Part shown: positions 16,692-25,646 of the stretch, piece by piece
Layout: each line of letters begins with the position of its first letter
Numbering within the stretch: position 1 is the first letter of the stretch
Origin: Kribbella capetownensis
Lineage (GTDB): Bacteria > Actinomycetota > Actinomycetes > Propionibacteriales > Kribbellaceae
Assembly: GCF_004331485.1 (NCBI RefSeq)
Contig: NZ_SJKD01000008.1
Span: 1-64,000, forward strand
DNA length: 64,000 bases
Direction of reading: 5' to 3'
Notes under the pieces: model-generated
What the model was told of the DNA's origin: nothing
Seen by the model: only the letters and a program-made list of their open reading frames with translations
The model's database searches: none
Made by a program: the position numbers and the translations under genes

Positions 16692-17459
16692 ATGAACGCC
16701 CTGCAGAAGTTCTCACTCGAGGGCAAGGTCGCTCTCGTCACCGGCGGCAGCCGGGGCCTGGGACGCGCGATGGCCGAAGCACTCGGCGATGCCGGTGCCG
16801 CGGTCGCGGTCACAGCGCGAACGCTCGCCTCGGCCCAGGCCGCCGCCGACGAACTGAGTGCGCTCGGGATTCGCGCGTACGGCGTACAGCTCGAGGTGTC
16901 CGATGTCGACGACGTCGAACGCGCGGTCGAACAGGTGAGCACCGAGTTCGGCGAGATCGACGTACTGCTCAACAACGCCGGCATCGGCGTCGCCGGGCGG
17001 GCCTTCGAAACCCCCGACTCCGCCTGGCATGAGGTGTTCTCCGTCAACGTCGACGGCATCTGGTACTGCAGTCGCGCGGTCGGGCGCCGGATGGCGGAGC
17101 GAGGTGGCGGCACGATCGTCAACGTCGGTTCGATGTCGGCCGAGATCGTCAACCAGCCCCGCTGGCAGGCGTCGTACCTCTCCTCCAAGGCCGCCGTCCA
17201 TCAGTTGACCAAGGCGTTGGCGGCCGAGTGGGCGCCGCACGGAATCCGCGTGAACGCGATGGCGCCCGGGTATTTCCTCACCGAGATGTCGCCTGTCGAC
17301 CAGCCGGAGTTCAAGGAATGGTGCGTCGATCCCGCCGCCATGAAGCGCTACGGGCTGCCGCCGGAGTTGGGGCCGGTGGCAATCTTCCTGGCCAGCGACG
17401 CGTCCAGCTTCATGACCGGCTCGATCGTGAAGGTCGACGGCGGCTTCACCCTGTTCTGA
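16692..17459 (+). CDS. Short-chain dehydrogenase/reductase (classical SDR)
   Basis: A 255-residue classical SDR: TGGSRGLGRAMAEAL for the cofactor loop, LLNNAGIG, a catalytic Ser in VNVGSMSAEIVN, and Y-x-x-x-K in SYLSSKAAVHQL, closing with MTGSIVKVDGGFTLF. The residue after strand 2 is Arg (VTARTLAS), favouring NADP(H). AAGGGA precedes the ATG at 16692; the frame stays open upstream without similarity. It starts a plus-strand set with a Gfo/Idh/MocA oxidoreductase 27 bases downstream, so it probably oxidises a sugar or polyol in the same pathway. Confidence 0.9.
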   Translation: MNALQKFSLEGKVALVTGGSRGLGRAMAEALGDAGAAVAVTARTLASAQAAADELSALGIRAYGVQLEVSDVDDVERAVEQVSTEFGEIDVLLNNAGIGVAGRAFETPDSAWHEVFSVNVDGIWYCSRAVGRRMAERGGGTIVNVGSMSAEIVNQPRWQASYLSSKAAVHQLTKALAAEWAPHGIRVNAMAPGYFLTEMSPVDQPEFKEWCVDPAAMKRYGLPPELGPVAIFLASDASSFMTGSIVKVDGGFTLF

Positions 17460-17486
17460 TCCACTACGTTCCCTGAAGGGGCGCTC

Positions 17487-18491
17487 ATGGTCACCATTGG
17501 CATCGTCGGCGCCGGGCTGCGCGGGAGGCTGTTCGCCGGAGCTCTCGAAGGACAGCCGGACGTCACCGTCGTCGGCCTGGCGGAGCCCTCGGCCACGGTG
17601 GCCGAGGAGGCGCGTGACGCTACTGGCCTTCCCGTCACCGCGTCGCACTCCGAGTTGCTCGAGAAGTTCGATCCGGATGCGGTGATCGTGGCGACCCCCG
17701 ACTTCGCCCACCGCGAGATTGCCGTCGAGGTGGCCGAGGCCGGCAAGCATCTGCTGATCGAGAAGCCGGTCGCCACCACCTCGGATGACGCCCATGCCAT
17801 TGCCGCGGCCGTTCACCGCGCGGGCGTTCGATGCCTCGTCGGCTTCGAGAACCGCTGGAACCCGCACGTCGTACAGGCCAAAGCAGCGATGGCGTCCGTC
17901 GGCGAACCGATCACGGCATCGGCCACCCTGAGCAACTCCTTCTTCGTGCCGACCACGATGCTGTCGTGGGCGGGCCAGTCGTCACCCGCTTGGTTTCTCA
18001 TGCCACACACTGTCGACCTCCTCCTGTGGCTCACCGGCAGCAAGCCGGTGTCGGTGAGCGCGGTGGGATCTCGTGGCGTCCTCGCGAAGCGCGGTATCGA
18101 CACGTGGGACGTCGTACATGCCCTGCTCACCTTCGACGACGGATCGACGGCGACGCTCTCGTCGGCGTGGACGCTCCCGGATGCCGGTGACGGCATCGTC
18201 GACTTCCGGTTCCAGGTGATCGGCACCGAGGGTTCGGTGACCGCGGACCTGTCGCACCAGGGCCTCACCGTGGTGAGCGACAAGTACCGATCGGCCTGGC
18301 CGGTCTCCGGCCGGATCGGACGGTCACAGGTCGGCCCAGCCGTGTGGATGGTCCAGGATTTCGCTGCGGGACTCGTGGACGGCGGCGACCTCGGGCCGGG
18401 CATCGATCACGGCGTACTGGTCACGGACATCATCTGCGCGATCGAGCAGGCGATCACCACCGGGCAGACGGTCAGACCTTTTCAAACGTGA
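17487..18491 (+). CDS. Gfo/Idh/MocA family sugar oxidoreductase
   Basis: A 334-residue NAD(P)-dependent oxidoreductase. The N-terminal Rossmann domain has TIGIVGAGLRGRLFAGAL, VIVATPDFAHREIAVEVAEA and the family motif HLLIEKPVATT (the catalytic Lys of E-K-P). The C-terminal alpha/beta domain includes VGFENRWNPHVVQAKAA and FLMPHTVDLLLWLTG. These enzymes oxidise or epimerise sugars, inositols and their derivatives. GAAGGGG lies upstream of the ATG. It follows the SDR gene closely and is probably co-transcribed with it. The substrate cannot be read from sequence. Confidence 0.9.
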   Translation: MVTIGIVGAGLRGRLFAGALEGQPDVTVVGLAEPSATVAEEARDATGLPVTASHSELLEKFDPDAVIVATPDFAHREIAVEVAEAGKHLLIEKPVATTSDDAHAIAAAVHRAGVRCLVGFENRWNPHVVQAKAAMASVGEPITASATLSNSFFVPTTMLSWAGQSSPAWFLMPHTVDLLLWLTGSKPVSVSAVGSRGVLAKRGIDTWDVVHALLTFDDGSTATLSSAWTLPDAGDGIVDFRFQVIGTEGSVTADLSHQGLTVVSDKYRSAWPVSGRIGRSQVGPAVWMVQDFAAGLVDGGDLGPGIDHGVLVTDIICAIEQAITTGQTVRPFQT

Positions 18492-18549
18492 AGGCTGCCC
18501 GTGGCGTTGGTGAACGTTCCCCCGCGCCTCGGGTGGCGGCGGCGCCAGC

Positions 18550-18783
18550 ATGCTTTCGCGGTTGGAGCAGGCGACGAAGAACAAGCACGCCGTACCCGCC
18601 GACGCCTTCTCCCACGGCTCCACCACGTTCACCCTCGAACGCGGTCTCGGCAGCTACCTGCGCCTGGAGGTGTACGACGCCACCAACACCCTCATCGGCT
18701 TCGGCAACCCCCTCTGGCTCCTCTCCCCCCACGACAAGCTCAACATCCCCCACGCCCGCCGACTCAGCTACCCGAACCTGTGA
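18550..18783 (+). pseudogene. C-terminal remnant, possibly of a CehA/McbA-type metallohydrolase
   Basis: The 385-base gap between the oxidoreductase and the next gene holds a 77-residue frame that is protein-like but has no start of its own. It reads DAFSHGSTTFTLERGLGSY, YLRLEVYDATNTLIGFGNPL and LSPHDKLNIPHARRLSYPNL. The strand 'RLEVYDATNTLIGFGNPLWL' (20 residues) resembles the last domain of CehA/McbA/PHP-like hydrolases, which end in a beta-rich segment about the molecule's 'image of the person or possession' type repeats; the match is tentative. The frame is blocked by a stop at 18511. I see no promoter or hairpin in the rest of the gap. Confidence 0.45.
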
Positions 18784-18876
18784 CCACGGACGCGGTGTCC
18801 AGTTCCTGACAGTGAGGTGGCGCCTCCAACGCCGACCGGCCAGGGTTGGAGGTAGTCGAGGGAACGGGAAGGGCGT

Positions 18877-20991
18877 ATGACGAAGAGCAACGCCGACAAG
18901 GACCGTGAGGCGACCGGGTTTCAGGAGCAGGCGCCGTACGACGAATCGATCGATCTGCGGACCGACTTCGTGATGGTCTACGGGCTCAACGAGACCACGC
19001 CGGAGCGCATCGCGCGGTGGCGTGAGGCCGGGTATCGCGTGCATCTGATGACCGGTATTTCGTGGGGCAACTATCAGGACTATCTGGATGGGCGGTGGGA
19101 CGGGTCCGACCACTGGGCCGACGCGCAGGCCGCGGGCGACGGGTCGGCGATCCTGCACGGCAGCAGCACCGACATCCCGTACATGGTCCCGACGTTCGGC
19201 TTCACCGAGTACCTGGTGCAGAAACTCCGCCCGATCATCGAGCTCGGTGTCGAAGGCATCCATCTCGAGGAGCCGGAGTTCTGGGCCCGCGCCGGGTATT
19301 CGGAATCGTTCAAGCGGGAGTGGCAGGCGTACTTCGGTGAGCCGTGGCAACCTCCGCACAGCACGCCCGAAGCGCATTTCCGCGCCGGGCAACTCAAGCA
19401 GCACTTGCTCTCCCGCAGCCTCGACCGGGTCACGTCCGTACTGCGCGACGAAGCCCTCCAGCAGGGTCGTCAGGTCCGCTTCTACGTCCCGACGCACAGC
19501 CTCCTGAACTACACCCAGTGGCAGATCATCAGCCCCGAATCACGCCTGCGGACGCTGCCCTCGATCGACGGCGCGATCGCGCAGGTGTGGACCGGGACCT
19601 CCCGGACGCCCAACGTGTACGCCGGAAAGGTCGCCGAGCGCACGTTCGAGACGGCGTACCTGGAGTACGGCATCGCGCAGGACCTCACCCGCGGGACCGA
19701 CCGGCGGATGTGGTTCCTGCACGACCCGATCGAGGACCACCCGGACCGCACCTGGGAGGACTATCTGGCCAACTACCAGCGCACCCTCGTCGCGTCACTG
19801 CTGCACCCGGGCGTCTCGCGGTACGAGGTGGCGCCGTGGCCCAACCGGATCTTCAACCGCCCCTACCTGCGCGAGGGATCCACCGAACGGCAGCCGATTC
19901 CGCCGGACACCGCTACCAGCTACCTGATCGCCATGAACAGCCTGCGCGACCTGGACCAGCCCGACGTGCGCTGGCCCGGCGAGGGACCGCGGATCGGGAT
20001 CGCGCTCTCGGACACCGCCATGTTCCAACGCTGGTCGCCCGGCGGCGAGAGCGGACACTACGACGGCCTGCAGGATGCGCTGGCACTCGAAGGCCGCGAG
20101 CAGTTGCACTTCTCCGACTTCTACGGCCTGGCGCTGCCACCGCTGTACGACGGGCAGCGAGTCAGCCCGGTCCAGCTGGAGAACGTGATCGATACACCTG
20201 ATGCGCTGGACGATGTCGACGTACTCGTCCTGAGCTACGAATTCCAGAAGCCGCTTGCCCCCGGCATCCATTTCGCGCTGGCCGGATGGGTGAGCCGCGG
20301 CGGCAGCCTGCTGTACGTCGGCGACGGCGCCGACCCGTACCACGAGATCCGCTCCTGGTGGACCGGCCGCTACGACAGCTGCGCCGACCACCTGGCCGAG
20401 GCGCTCGGGGCGGACCGCAGCCGCGACGGCATCCAGCCGATCGGTCAGGGCCGGGTCCGCTTCCTTCCGTTCCGGCCCGCCGACTTCACCGAATCACCGG
20501 ACCGCGCCGCCGAGCTGGTCGCGGCGATCCGCGAGCTGGCCGAAGCGGGCGGTCACCCCTGGAAGTCCACCAACTGGCTGTCCGTGCAGCGCGGTCCGTA
20601 CCTCATCGGCGCCGTACTGGAAGAGGCCGGCGGCTCACACGTTGTCGAGGGCAAGTATCTCGACCTTCTCGACCCCCAACTGAGCATCGTCCGCCGACGC
20701 GAGCTAGGCCCAGGCCAACTGACCTGGCACCGCGACCTCACCTACGACGAAGAACCCGTCCTGGCCTCCGCCGGCCGAGTCGTCAACTGGCAACAGGACC
20801 AAACCACCATCCACTTCACCTGCGAGGCCCCAAGCGGCGTCCAGGTCATCACCGCCCTACGCGTCCCCGCCAACCCCACGACCGTTCAAGCCAACGACGC
20901 CAACCTCGCAGATTTCCGGTACGACGCCGGCGTCCTGTGGCTGCGGCACCCCGGCATCCCCACCGGCACCCACATCGAGATCAAGTTCTGA
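18877..20991 (+). CDS. Large glycoside-hydrolase-like protein of unassigned family
   Basis: A 704-residue soluble protein without a signal peptide. The first 350 residues look like a TIM barrel: TDFVMVYGLNETTPERIARW, VHLMTGISWGNYQDY, LGVEGIHLEEPEFWARAGY (a likely acid residue in L-E-E-P-E), VRFYVPTHSLLNYTQW. About residues 365-530 resemble a Rossmann/amidotransferase-like domain (VDVLVLSYEFQKPLAPG, WVSRGGSLLYVGDGADPY) as in GH42-like enzymes. A beta-rich tail ends RHPGIPTGTHIEIKF. No CAZy family is recognised with certainty. It lies between oxidoreductases and ends 12 bases before an epimerase gene, so a cytoplasmic glycoside-processing role is inferred. Confidence 0.6.
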   Translation: MTKSNADKDREATGFQEQAPYDESIDLRTDFVMVYGLNETTPERIARWREAGYRVHLMTGISWGNYQDYLDGRWDGSDHWADAQAAGDGSAILHGSSTDIPYMVPTFGFTEYLVQKLRPIIELGVEGIHLEEPEFWARAGYSESFKREWQAYFGEPWQPPHSTPEAHFRAGQLKQHLLSRSLDRVTSVLRDEALQQGRQVRFYVPTHSLLNYTQWQIISPESRLRTLPSIDGAIAQVWTGTSRTPNVYAGKVAERTFETAYLEYGIAQDLTRGTDRRMWFLHDPIEDHPDRTWEDYLANYQRTLVASLLHPGVSRYEVAPWPNRIFNRPYLREGSTERQPIPPDTATSYLIAMNSLRDLDQPDVRWPGEGPRIGIALSDTAMFQRWSPGGESGHYDGLQDALALEGREQLHFSDFYGLALPPLYDGQRVSPVQLENVIDTPDALDDVDVLVLSYEFQKPLAPGIHFALAGWVSRGGSLLYVGDGADPYHEIRSWWTGRYDSCADHLAEALGADRSRDGIQPIGQGRVRFLPFRPADFTESPDRAAELVAAIRELAEAGGHPWKSTNWLSVQRGPYLIGAVLEEAGGSHVVEGKYLDLLDPQLSIVRRRELGPGQLTWHRDLTYDEEPVLASAGRVVNWQQDQTTIHFTCEAPSGVQVITALRVPANPTTVQANDANLADFRYDAGVLWLRHPGIPTGTHIEIKF

Positions 20992-21003
20992 GGAGTTGTT
21001 CGC

Positions 21004-21990
21004 ATGACTGCGTTGCGTGTCTTGTTCGTCGGTGGGACTGGGATCATCAGTTCGGCGTGTTCCTGGCGGGCGGTTGAGGCCGGGCTCGAGCTCACGGTGG
21101 TGAACCGTGGGAAGACCTCTGTCCGGCCGATACCGGCGGAGGTGCGGCAGATCACGGCTGATGTGAATGATCCGGCGGCGTTCGCGGAGGTTGCCGGGCA
21201 GGACTTCGATGTGGTGGTGGATTGGGTGGCCTTCACGCCGGATCAGGTGAAGGCTCGCACTGATGCGCTGCGCGGACATGTCGGCCAGTACGTGTTCATC
21301 AGCTCCGCTTCGGCGTACCAGACACCTCCGGCCCGGCTGCCGATCACCGAGTCGACGCCGTTGCGGAACCCGTTCTGGCAGTACTCGCGCAACAAGATCG
21401 CCTGCGAGGACCTCCTGACCACGCTGTATCGGGATGAGGGATTCCCGGTCACGATCGTCCGGCCGTCGCACACGTACGACCGCACCCTGGTCCCGTTCGA
21501 CGGCGGCTGGACCATCGTCGAACGCATGCGTCGCGGCCAACCCGTCGTCGTCCACGGTGACGGCACCTCGCTGTGGACGCTGACGCACCACCGCGACTTC
21601 GCCCGCGGATTCGTCCCGCTGCTCGGCCACTCCCGCACAGTCGGCGAGGCGTTCCAGATCACCTCCGGCGACGTCCTCACCTGGGACCAGATCGCGCACG
21701 CACTCGCCACCGCGGCCGGGACGACGGCACAGATCGTCCACGTCCCTTCCGACGCCATCGCCGCCGTACATCCCTCCTGGGGCGACGGCCTGCTCGGCGA
21801 CAAGGCCCACGCGGCGGTCTTCGACCTGACCAAACTCCGCCGCGTGGTCCCGGACTTCGTCGCCACCATCCCCTTCGAAGCAGGCGCCCGCGAGATCGTC
21901 GCCTGGCACGACGAGGACCCGGCCCGGCACCACATCGACCCCGCCATCAACGAAGCGATGGACACCCTCATCGCCCGCTACACGCCTTAG
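21004..21990 (+). CDS. NAD-dependent epimerase/dehydratase (extended SDR)
   Basis: A 328-residue extended SDR. The cofactor loop is LFVGGTGIISSACSWRA (G-G-T-G-x-I), strand 2 ends VVNRGKTSVRP, and DVVVDWVAFTPDQVKA replaces the usual long helix 3 loop. VFISSASAYQTPPA supplies the Ser/Tyr region and SRNKIACEDLL a Lys. VTIVRPSHTYDRTLVPF is the sugar-nucleotide-epimerase-type strand. The group includes actinobacterial proteins near CSP41/RNA-binding-like SDRs, so a nucleotide-sugar or free-sugar substrate is not certain. It follows the glycosidase-like gene by 12 bases and is likely in the same operon. Confidence 0.82.
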   Translation: MTALRVLFVGGTGIISSACSWRAVEAGLELTVVNRGKTSVRPIPAEVRQITADVNDPAAFAEVAGQDFDVVVDWVAFTPDQVKARTDALRGHVGQYVFISSASAYQTPPARLPITESTPLRNPFWQYSRNKIACEDLLTTLYRDEGFPVTIVRPSHTYDRTLVPFDGGWTIVERMRRGQPVVVHGDGTSLWTLTHHRDFARGFVPLLGHSRTVGEAFQITSGDVLTWDQIAHALATAAGTTAQIVHVPSDAIAAVHPSWGDGLLGDKAHAAVFDLTKLRRVVPDFVATIPFEAGAREIVAWHDEDPARHHIDPAINEAMDTLIARYTP

Positions 21991-22092
21991 TCAGCCGAAG
22001 TCGATCACCAACTGGTAGACGTCACCGGCCCGCACCCCCGTTTCCAGCTCGATGGTGTACAGACCAACAGGTAGTGCACCGGCGATACACCG
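21991..22092 (-). pseudogene. C-terminal remnant of an unidentified protein
   Basis: Reading the minus strand into the stop codon at 21991-21993 gives about 34 protein-like residues, ending AGALPVGLYTIELETG, VRAGDVYQLVIDFG. This looks like the final beta-sandwich strands of a larger protein, but upstream the frame runs into unrelated sequence and no start is available. It sits directly against the stop of the epimerase gene on the other strand. Probably a scar of a gene loss at the boundary of the sugar locus. The remainder of the 21991-22167 gap shows nothing I can name. Confidence 0.4.
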
Positions 22093-22167
22093 TACACAGG
22101 AACACACCCGCGCTCAGCTGCACTACGGTCGGCCCGGCACCTCCTGTCGAGCCGCACGCTGTGAGTC

Positions 22168-23295
22168 TCACCAGTTCGTCACGGAGCCGTCGGGGCGGTG
22201 GAGGCGGGGGATGGTGGCTGTCTCGGGCGGCACCGCCTGGGACAGGTCCGCTGTGATGCCGAGGCCTGGGGCGTCGGACGCGGTCAGGCGGCCTGGCTCG
22301 GCCACGATCGTTGAGGTGAAGGCGCCCAGCGGCGCGGTGGCACGGTGCGCCTGTTCCTGCACGCTCACGTTGGGCAGAGCGGTGTTGAACTGGGTCGACG
22401 CCGCCGTACAGAGCGCGCCGATCGAGTTGTGCAGCGCCAGCTGCACGTGGTGCGTCTCGCACAGGGCCGCGATCTTGCGCCCTTCGGTGAGCCCGGTGTG
22501 GCCGAGGTCGATCCGGGCGTGGTCGATCAGCTCGTCCTCGACCAGCTGCCGGAACTCCCACTTGGTGCAGAGCTGCTCCCCCGCCGCGATCGGTACGCCG
22601 ACCCGGCTCCGGAGCGACTCGTACGCCGACAGATGCTCGCTACGCAGCGGGTCCTCGACGAAGAACGGCCGCATCGGCTCGAGCTCGCGGCACAGCTGCA
22701 CCGCCTCGGCCAGGTCGAGCCGGGTGTGTACGTCGATCAGCAACTCGACGTCGTCCCCGAGTCCGGCCCGCAGCTCCCGCATCAGGTCGACCGACCAGCG
22801 CACCGCACGACGCGCGTCGTACTCCGGCTCCTGCGGGTCCCACGCCGTCAGCCGCAGGTGCTTCCACCCCTGACCGGCCAGGTCGGAGGCATGGTTGAGT
22901 ACGTCGTCCATCGACCCACCGCGCACGTGCGCGTACGCCGGAACGTAGTCCCGCGACCGCCCGCCCAGCAGCTCGTGCACCGGTGCGCCGAGCGACTGCC
23001 CGCGGATGTCCCACAGCGCGATGTCGATCCCGGCCAGCACCGACGCGTGGTGGCGGTCGGAGGGAAAGAACACCGACCGGAAGCCCAGCTGCCAGATGTG
23101 CTCGATCCTGGTCGCGTCGACCCCGACGAGCAGCGGGCGCAGGTCCTCCACCAAACCTGCCGCGGCCCGCTCGCGGCCGCGCATCCCCACCTCGCCGAGG
23201 CCGGTCAGACCGTCGTCGGTCCTGACCACTGCCACCAGTGCCGGCCAGTCGTCGGCGGCCGGCAACGCCACCAGGTCGATCTCCTCGATCTTCAT
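22168..23295 (-). CDS. Enolase-superfamily (mandelate racemase/MLE type) sugar-acid dehydratase
   Basis: A 375-residue protein with the capping domain (GLTGLGEVGMRGRERAAAGL, SVLAGIDIALWDIRGQSLG) and a TIM barrel carrying the three Mg2+ ligands: Asp188 in ELLIDVHTRLD, Glu214 in FFVEDPL and Glu240 in IAAGEQL. His289 in LALHNSIG is in position for the D-galactonate/mannonate dehydratase type of base. The reaction is likely dehydration of an aldonic acid to a 2-keto-3-deoxy acid. It is the last gene of the LacI-controlled ABC/sulfatase operon, 30 bases behind the sulfatase, so the acid should come from the imported sugar. The exact sugar is not determined. Confidence 0.85.
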   Translation of the reverse strand: MKIEEIDLVALPAADDWPALVAVVRTDDGLTGLGEVGMRGRERAAAGLVEDLRPLLVGVDATRIEHIWQLGFRSVFFPSDRHHASVLAGIDIALWDIRGQSLGAPVHELLGGRSRDYVPAYAHVRGGSMDDVLNHASDLAGQGWKHLRLTAWDPQEPEYDARRAVRWSVDLMRELRAGLGDDVELLIDVHTRLDLAEAVQLCRELEPMRPFFVEDPLRSEHLSAYESLRSRVGVPIAAGEQLCTKWEFRQLVEDELIDHARIDLGHTGLTEGRKIAALCETHHVQLALHNSIGALCTAASTQFNTALPNVSVQEQAHRATAPLGAFTSTIVAEPGRLTASDAPGLGITADLSQAVPPETATIPRLHRPDGSVTNW

Positions 23296-23325
23296 GCCCT
23301 CACCCCATCACAGGCGCCAACCAGG

Positions 23326-24768
23326 TCAGAAGTGGTCTAGGCGAGGTTGGGTACGGTCTTCGGTGGCCACCACGACGTCGATGAGCATTTCCTGTAGTCG
23401 GAGCCGGGTGGGGGCGTGGTCGGGGGTGTCCCAGAGGTTGTCCAGTTCTTGGGGGTCGGCTGCCAGGTCGTAGAGTTCGCCGGATCGGTCGCGGTCGGTG
23501 GACGGGCGGCCGTGGTAGACGACGAGCTTCCAGTGGTCGGTGCGCAGCATGGTGGTGTGTACGGCGGGGTCGTACGGGTGGCCGCTGTTGCGGTACTCGC
23601 AGAGGGCCCAGCCGCGGGTGACTGCGTCCCGATCGCCACGAGCCAGGGGCAGCAGGCTCGTGCCTTGACCGCGGGGTAGCGGTGCAGCACCGGCTGCTTC
23701 CAGGAACGTCGGCGCCAGGTCGATCCACTGCACGAGGTCGGACCGCCGCTCCCCCGCGGGCAGCTGCCCAGGCCACCGCACGATCAGCGGGACGCGTACG
23801 GCGCAGTCGTACATCATCGGGCCCTTGAGCATCAGCTGGTGGTCGCCGAGCATCTCGCCGTGGTCGCTGGTGAACACAACGATCGTGTTGTCCGCCAGCC
23901 CCTCCGCCTCCAACGCCGCCAGGATCCGGCCGACCTCGTCGTCGACCAGGCTGAGCATTGCCCAGTACGCCGCTTTGACCTGCTGCAGCTCGTCCTCGCT
24001 GTACGAGAGGTAGCCGCGCGCATGACCGCCGTACGACTCCTTCGACGCCTCGGTCAGGATCGGCGGCTTCTCGTCCAACTCCCCGGCCCGCGTCACCGGT
24101 CGCGGCAGCTCGTCCGGCTGGTATCGCTCGAGGTACTCCTTCGGCGCACCGAAGCCGTGGTGCGGGTCGAAGAAGTTGGCGACGAAGCAGAACGGCTTCG
24201 ACCGGTCCCGCGAGGACTGGAGGAAGTCGATCGTCTCGTTGCCGATCCAGCGGCTGTAGTGCGCCTCGGTCGGCAGGTTGTCGAACCCGGATCGGTCGGG
24301 CTCCTGCGCCTCGGCGTACAGGTGCGGGAAGGCTGTCTTCAGCCAGCGGTGGTACTGGTTCTCCGACGAGCCCGGGTACGGGTCGTGCGCCCACCGGAAC
24401 ACGCGGAACCCGTCGTCGTGCCTCGGCTCCAGCCGGCCGCCCTTGCAGGCCGACAGGTGCAGCTTGCCGACGAGTCCGCAGTCATAGCCGTCGTCCGCGA
24501 GCGTCTTGGTGAAGAACTGCTCGTGATCGGGCAGCTGGACGCCGTTGGCCCACAAGCCGTGCGCGTGCGGATATCTCGAGGTCATCAGCGTTGCGCGCGA
24601 CGGCGAGCAGACCGGATTCTGGACGTAGCAGTTCTCGAACAGAACACCGTCGGCGGCCAGCCGGTCCAGGTTCGGTGTCTGCACATGCTCGTTGCCGTAG
24701 GCCCCGATCGTGTCGTAGCGCTGCTGGTCCGTGCAGATCAGGAGAATGTTCGGGCGTTCGGATCTCAT
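23326..24768 (-). CDS. Sulfatase (type I, formylglycine-dependent), cytoplasmic
   Basis: A 480-residue alkaline-phosphatase-superfamily sulfatase. NILLICTDQQRYDTIGAYG supplies Asp14 of the metal site, and NPVCSPSRATLMTSRYPHAHG has the C-x-P-S-R maturation motif with Cys54 as the formylglycine precursor (core CSPSRATLMTSR). VFTSDHGEMLGDHQLMLKG is the D-H motif and WKLVVYHGRPS a C-terminal substrate strand. No signal peptide is visible, so it should act in the cytoplasm on imported substrate. The ATG at 24768 overlaps the permease stop (ATGA), fixing the start. It would remove ester sulfate from an oligosaccharide. A formylglycine-generating enzyme is not in the window. Confidence 0.9.
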   Translation of the reverse strand: MRSERPNILLICTDQQRYDTIGAYGNEHVQTPNLDRLAADGVLFENCYVQNPVCSPSRATLMTSRYPHAHGLWANGVQLPDHEQFFTKTLADDGYDCGLVGKLHLSACKGGRLEPRHDDGFRVFRWAHDPYPGSSENQYHRWLKTAFPHLYAEAQEPDRSGFDNLPTEAHYSRWIGNETIDFLQSSRDRSKPFCFVANFFDPHHGFGAPKEYLERYQPDELPRPVTRAGELDEKPPILTEASKESYGGHARGYLSYSEDELQQVKAAYWAMLSLVDDEVGRILAALEAEGLADNTIVVFTSDHGEMLGDHQLMLKGPMMYDCAVRVPLIVRWPGQLPAGERRSDLVQWIDLAPTFLEAAGAAPLPRGQGTSLLPLARGDRDAVTRGWALCEYRNSGHPYDPAVHTTMLRTDHWKLVVYHGRPSTDRDRSGELYDLAADPQELDNLWDTPDHAPTRLRLQEMLIDVVVATEDRTQPRLDHF

Positions 24769-25646
24769 GACTTGATGGCTCCTGCGATTCCCTCGACGAA
24801 GTAGCGTTGGAGTACGACGAACAGCACGACCACCGGCAGCAGCGAGATCGAGGCGGCCGCGGCCATACCGGACCAGTCGGTCGAATTCTCCCCGACGAAC
24901 GCCAGCATCCCGACACTCAGTGTGCGCAGATCCGGCCGCGAGAACGTGAACACCAGCGGCAGGAAGAACGCGTTCCAGGTGCCCAGGAACGTCAGCAGCG
25001 TGACGGTGGCGGTGACCGGATTGGCCAGCGGCAGCATGATCCGCCCGAAGATGCTGAGGAACCCGGCACCGTCGATGACGGCGGACTCCTCGAGTTCGCG
25101 CGGCAACTGCCGGAAGTAGCCGAGGTACAGCAGCACCGACGCCACGTGGGCACCGCCGGACAGGGCGAGCACCATCCCGGTCAGGGAGTTGAGCAGCCCG
25201 AGCCGCTGCGAGACCTCGACCACCGGAATGATCGTGTACCCCGTCGGCACGAACAACGTGGCGATCAGGATGCCCATCACGATCTTCCGGCCGAAGAACT
25301 GGTGCCTGGCCAGGACGTAGCCCGACATCGCACACCGCAGGACGACCAGCACCACCGTCGTCACCGTCACGATGACCGTGTTGACCAGGTACTTGCCGAA
25401 CCCGGCGTCACCCCAGGCCCGGCTGTAGTTGCCCCACTCCGCGTGCTTCGGCAGCAGGGACAGACCAGATGTGAACACCTCGAGCGGGTCCTTCAACGAC
25501 GCACCGAGCATCCACAGGAACGGATAGATCCAGAGCAGCCCGCCGATCCCGATCACGACGGCCGCTCCCCACCAGGGCAGTCTGCGCAGGATCCGGCCGG
25601 GACTCCACCGGTTGCCGCGCGTGCGGCCGATCAGGACGTCCGTCAT
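24765..25646 (-). CDS. Carbohydrate ABC transporter permease (MalG type)
   Basis: A 293-residue inner-membrane permease with six predicted helices (first AAVVIGIGGLLWIYPFLWML). The EAA loop contacting the ATPase reads LEESAVIDGAGFLSIFGRIM, ending PLANPVTATV. MalG-type permeases pair with a MalF-type partner, here the adjacent upstream gene, which overlaps it by four bases. It also overlaps the sulfatase start by four bases. No ATP-binding subunit is encoded nearby; a shared MsiK-type ATPase elsewhere is the usual actinobacterial solution. The ligand is inferred to be the oligosaccharide acted on by the neighbouring sulfatase. Confidence 0.92.
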   Translation of the reverse strand: MTDVLIGRTRGNRWSPGRILRRLPWWGAAVVIGIGGLLWIYPFLWMLGASLKDPLEVFTSGLSLLPKHAEWGNYSRAWGDAGFGKYLVNTVIVTVTTVVLVVLRCAMSGYVLARHQFFGRKIVMGILIATLFVPTGYTIIPVVEVSQRLGLLNSLTGMVLALSGGAHVASVLLYLGYFRQLPRELEESAVIDGAGFLSIFGRIMLPLANPVTATVTLLTFLGTWNAFFLPLVFTFSRPDLRTLSVGMLAFVGENSTDWSGMAAAASISLLPVVVLFVVLQRYFVEGIAGAIKS

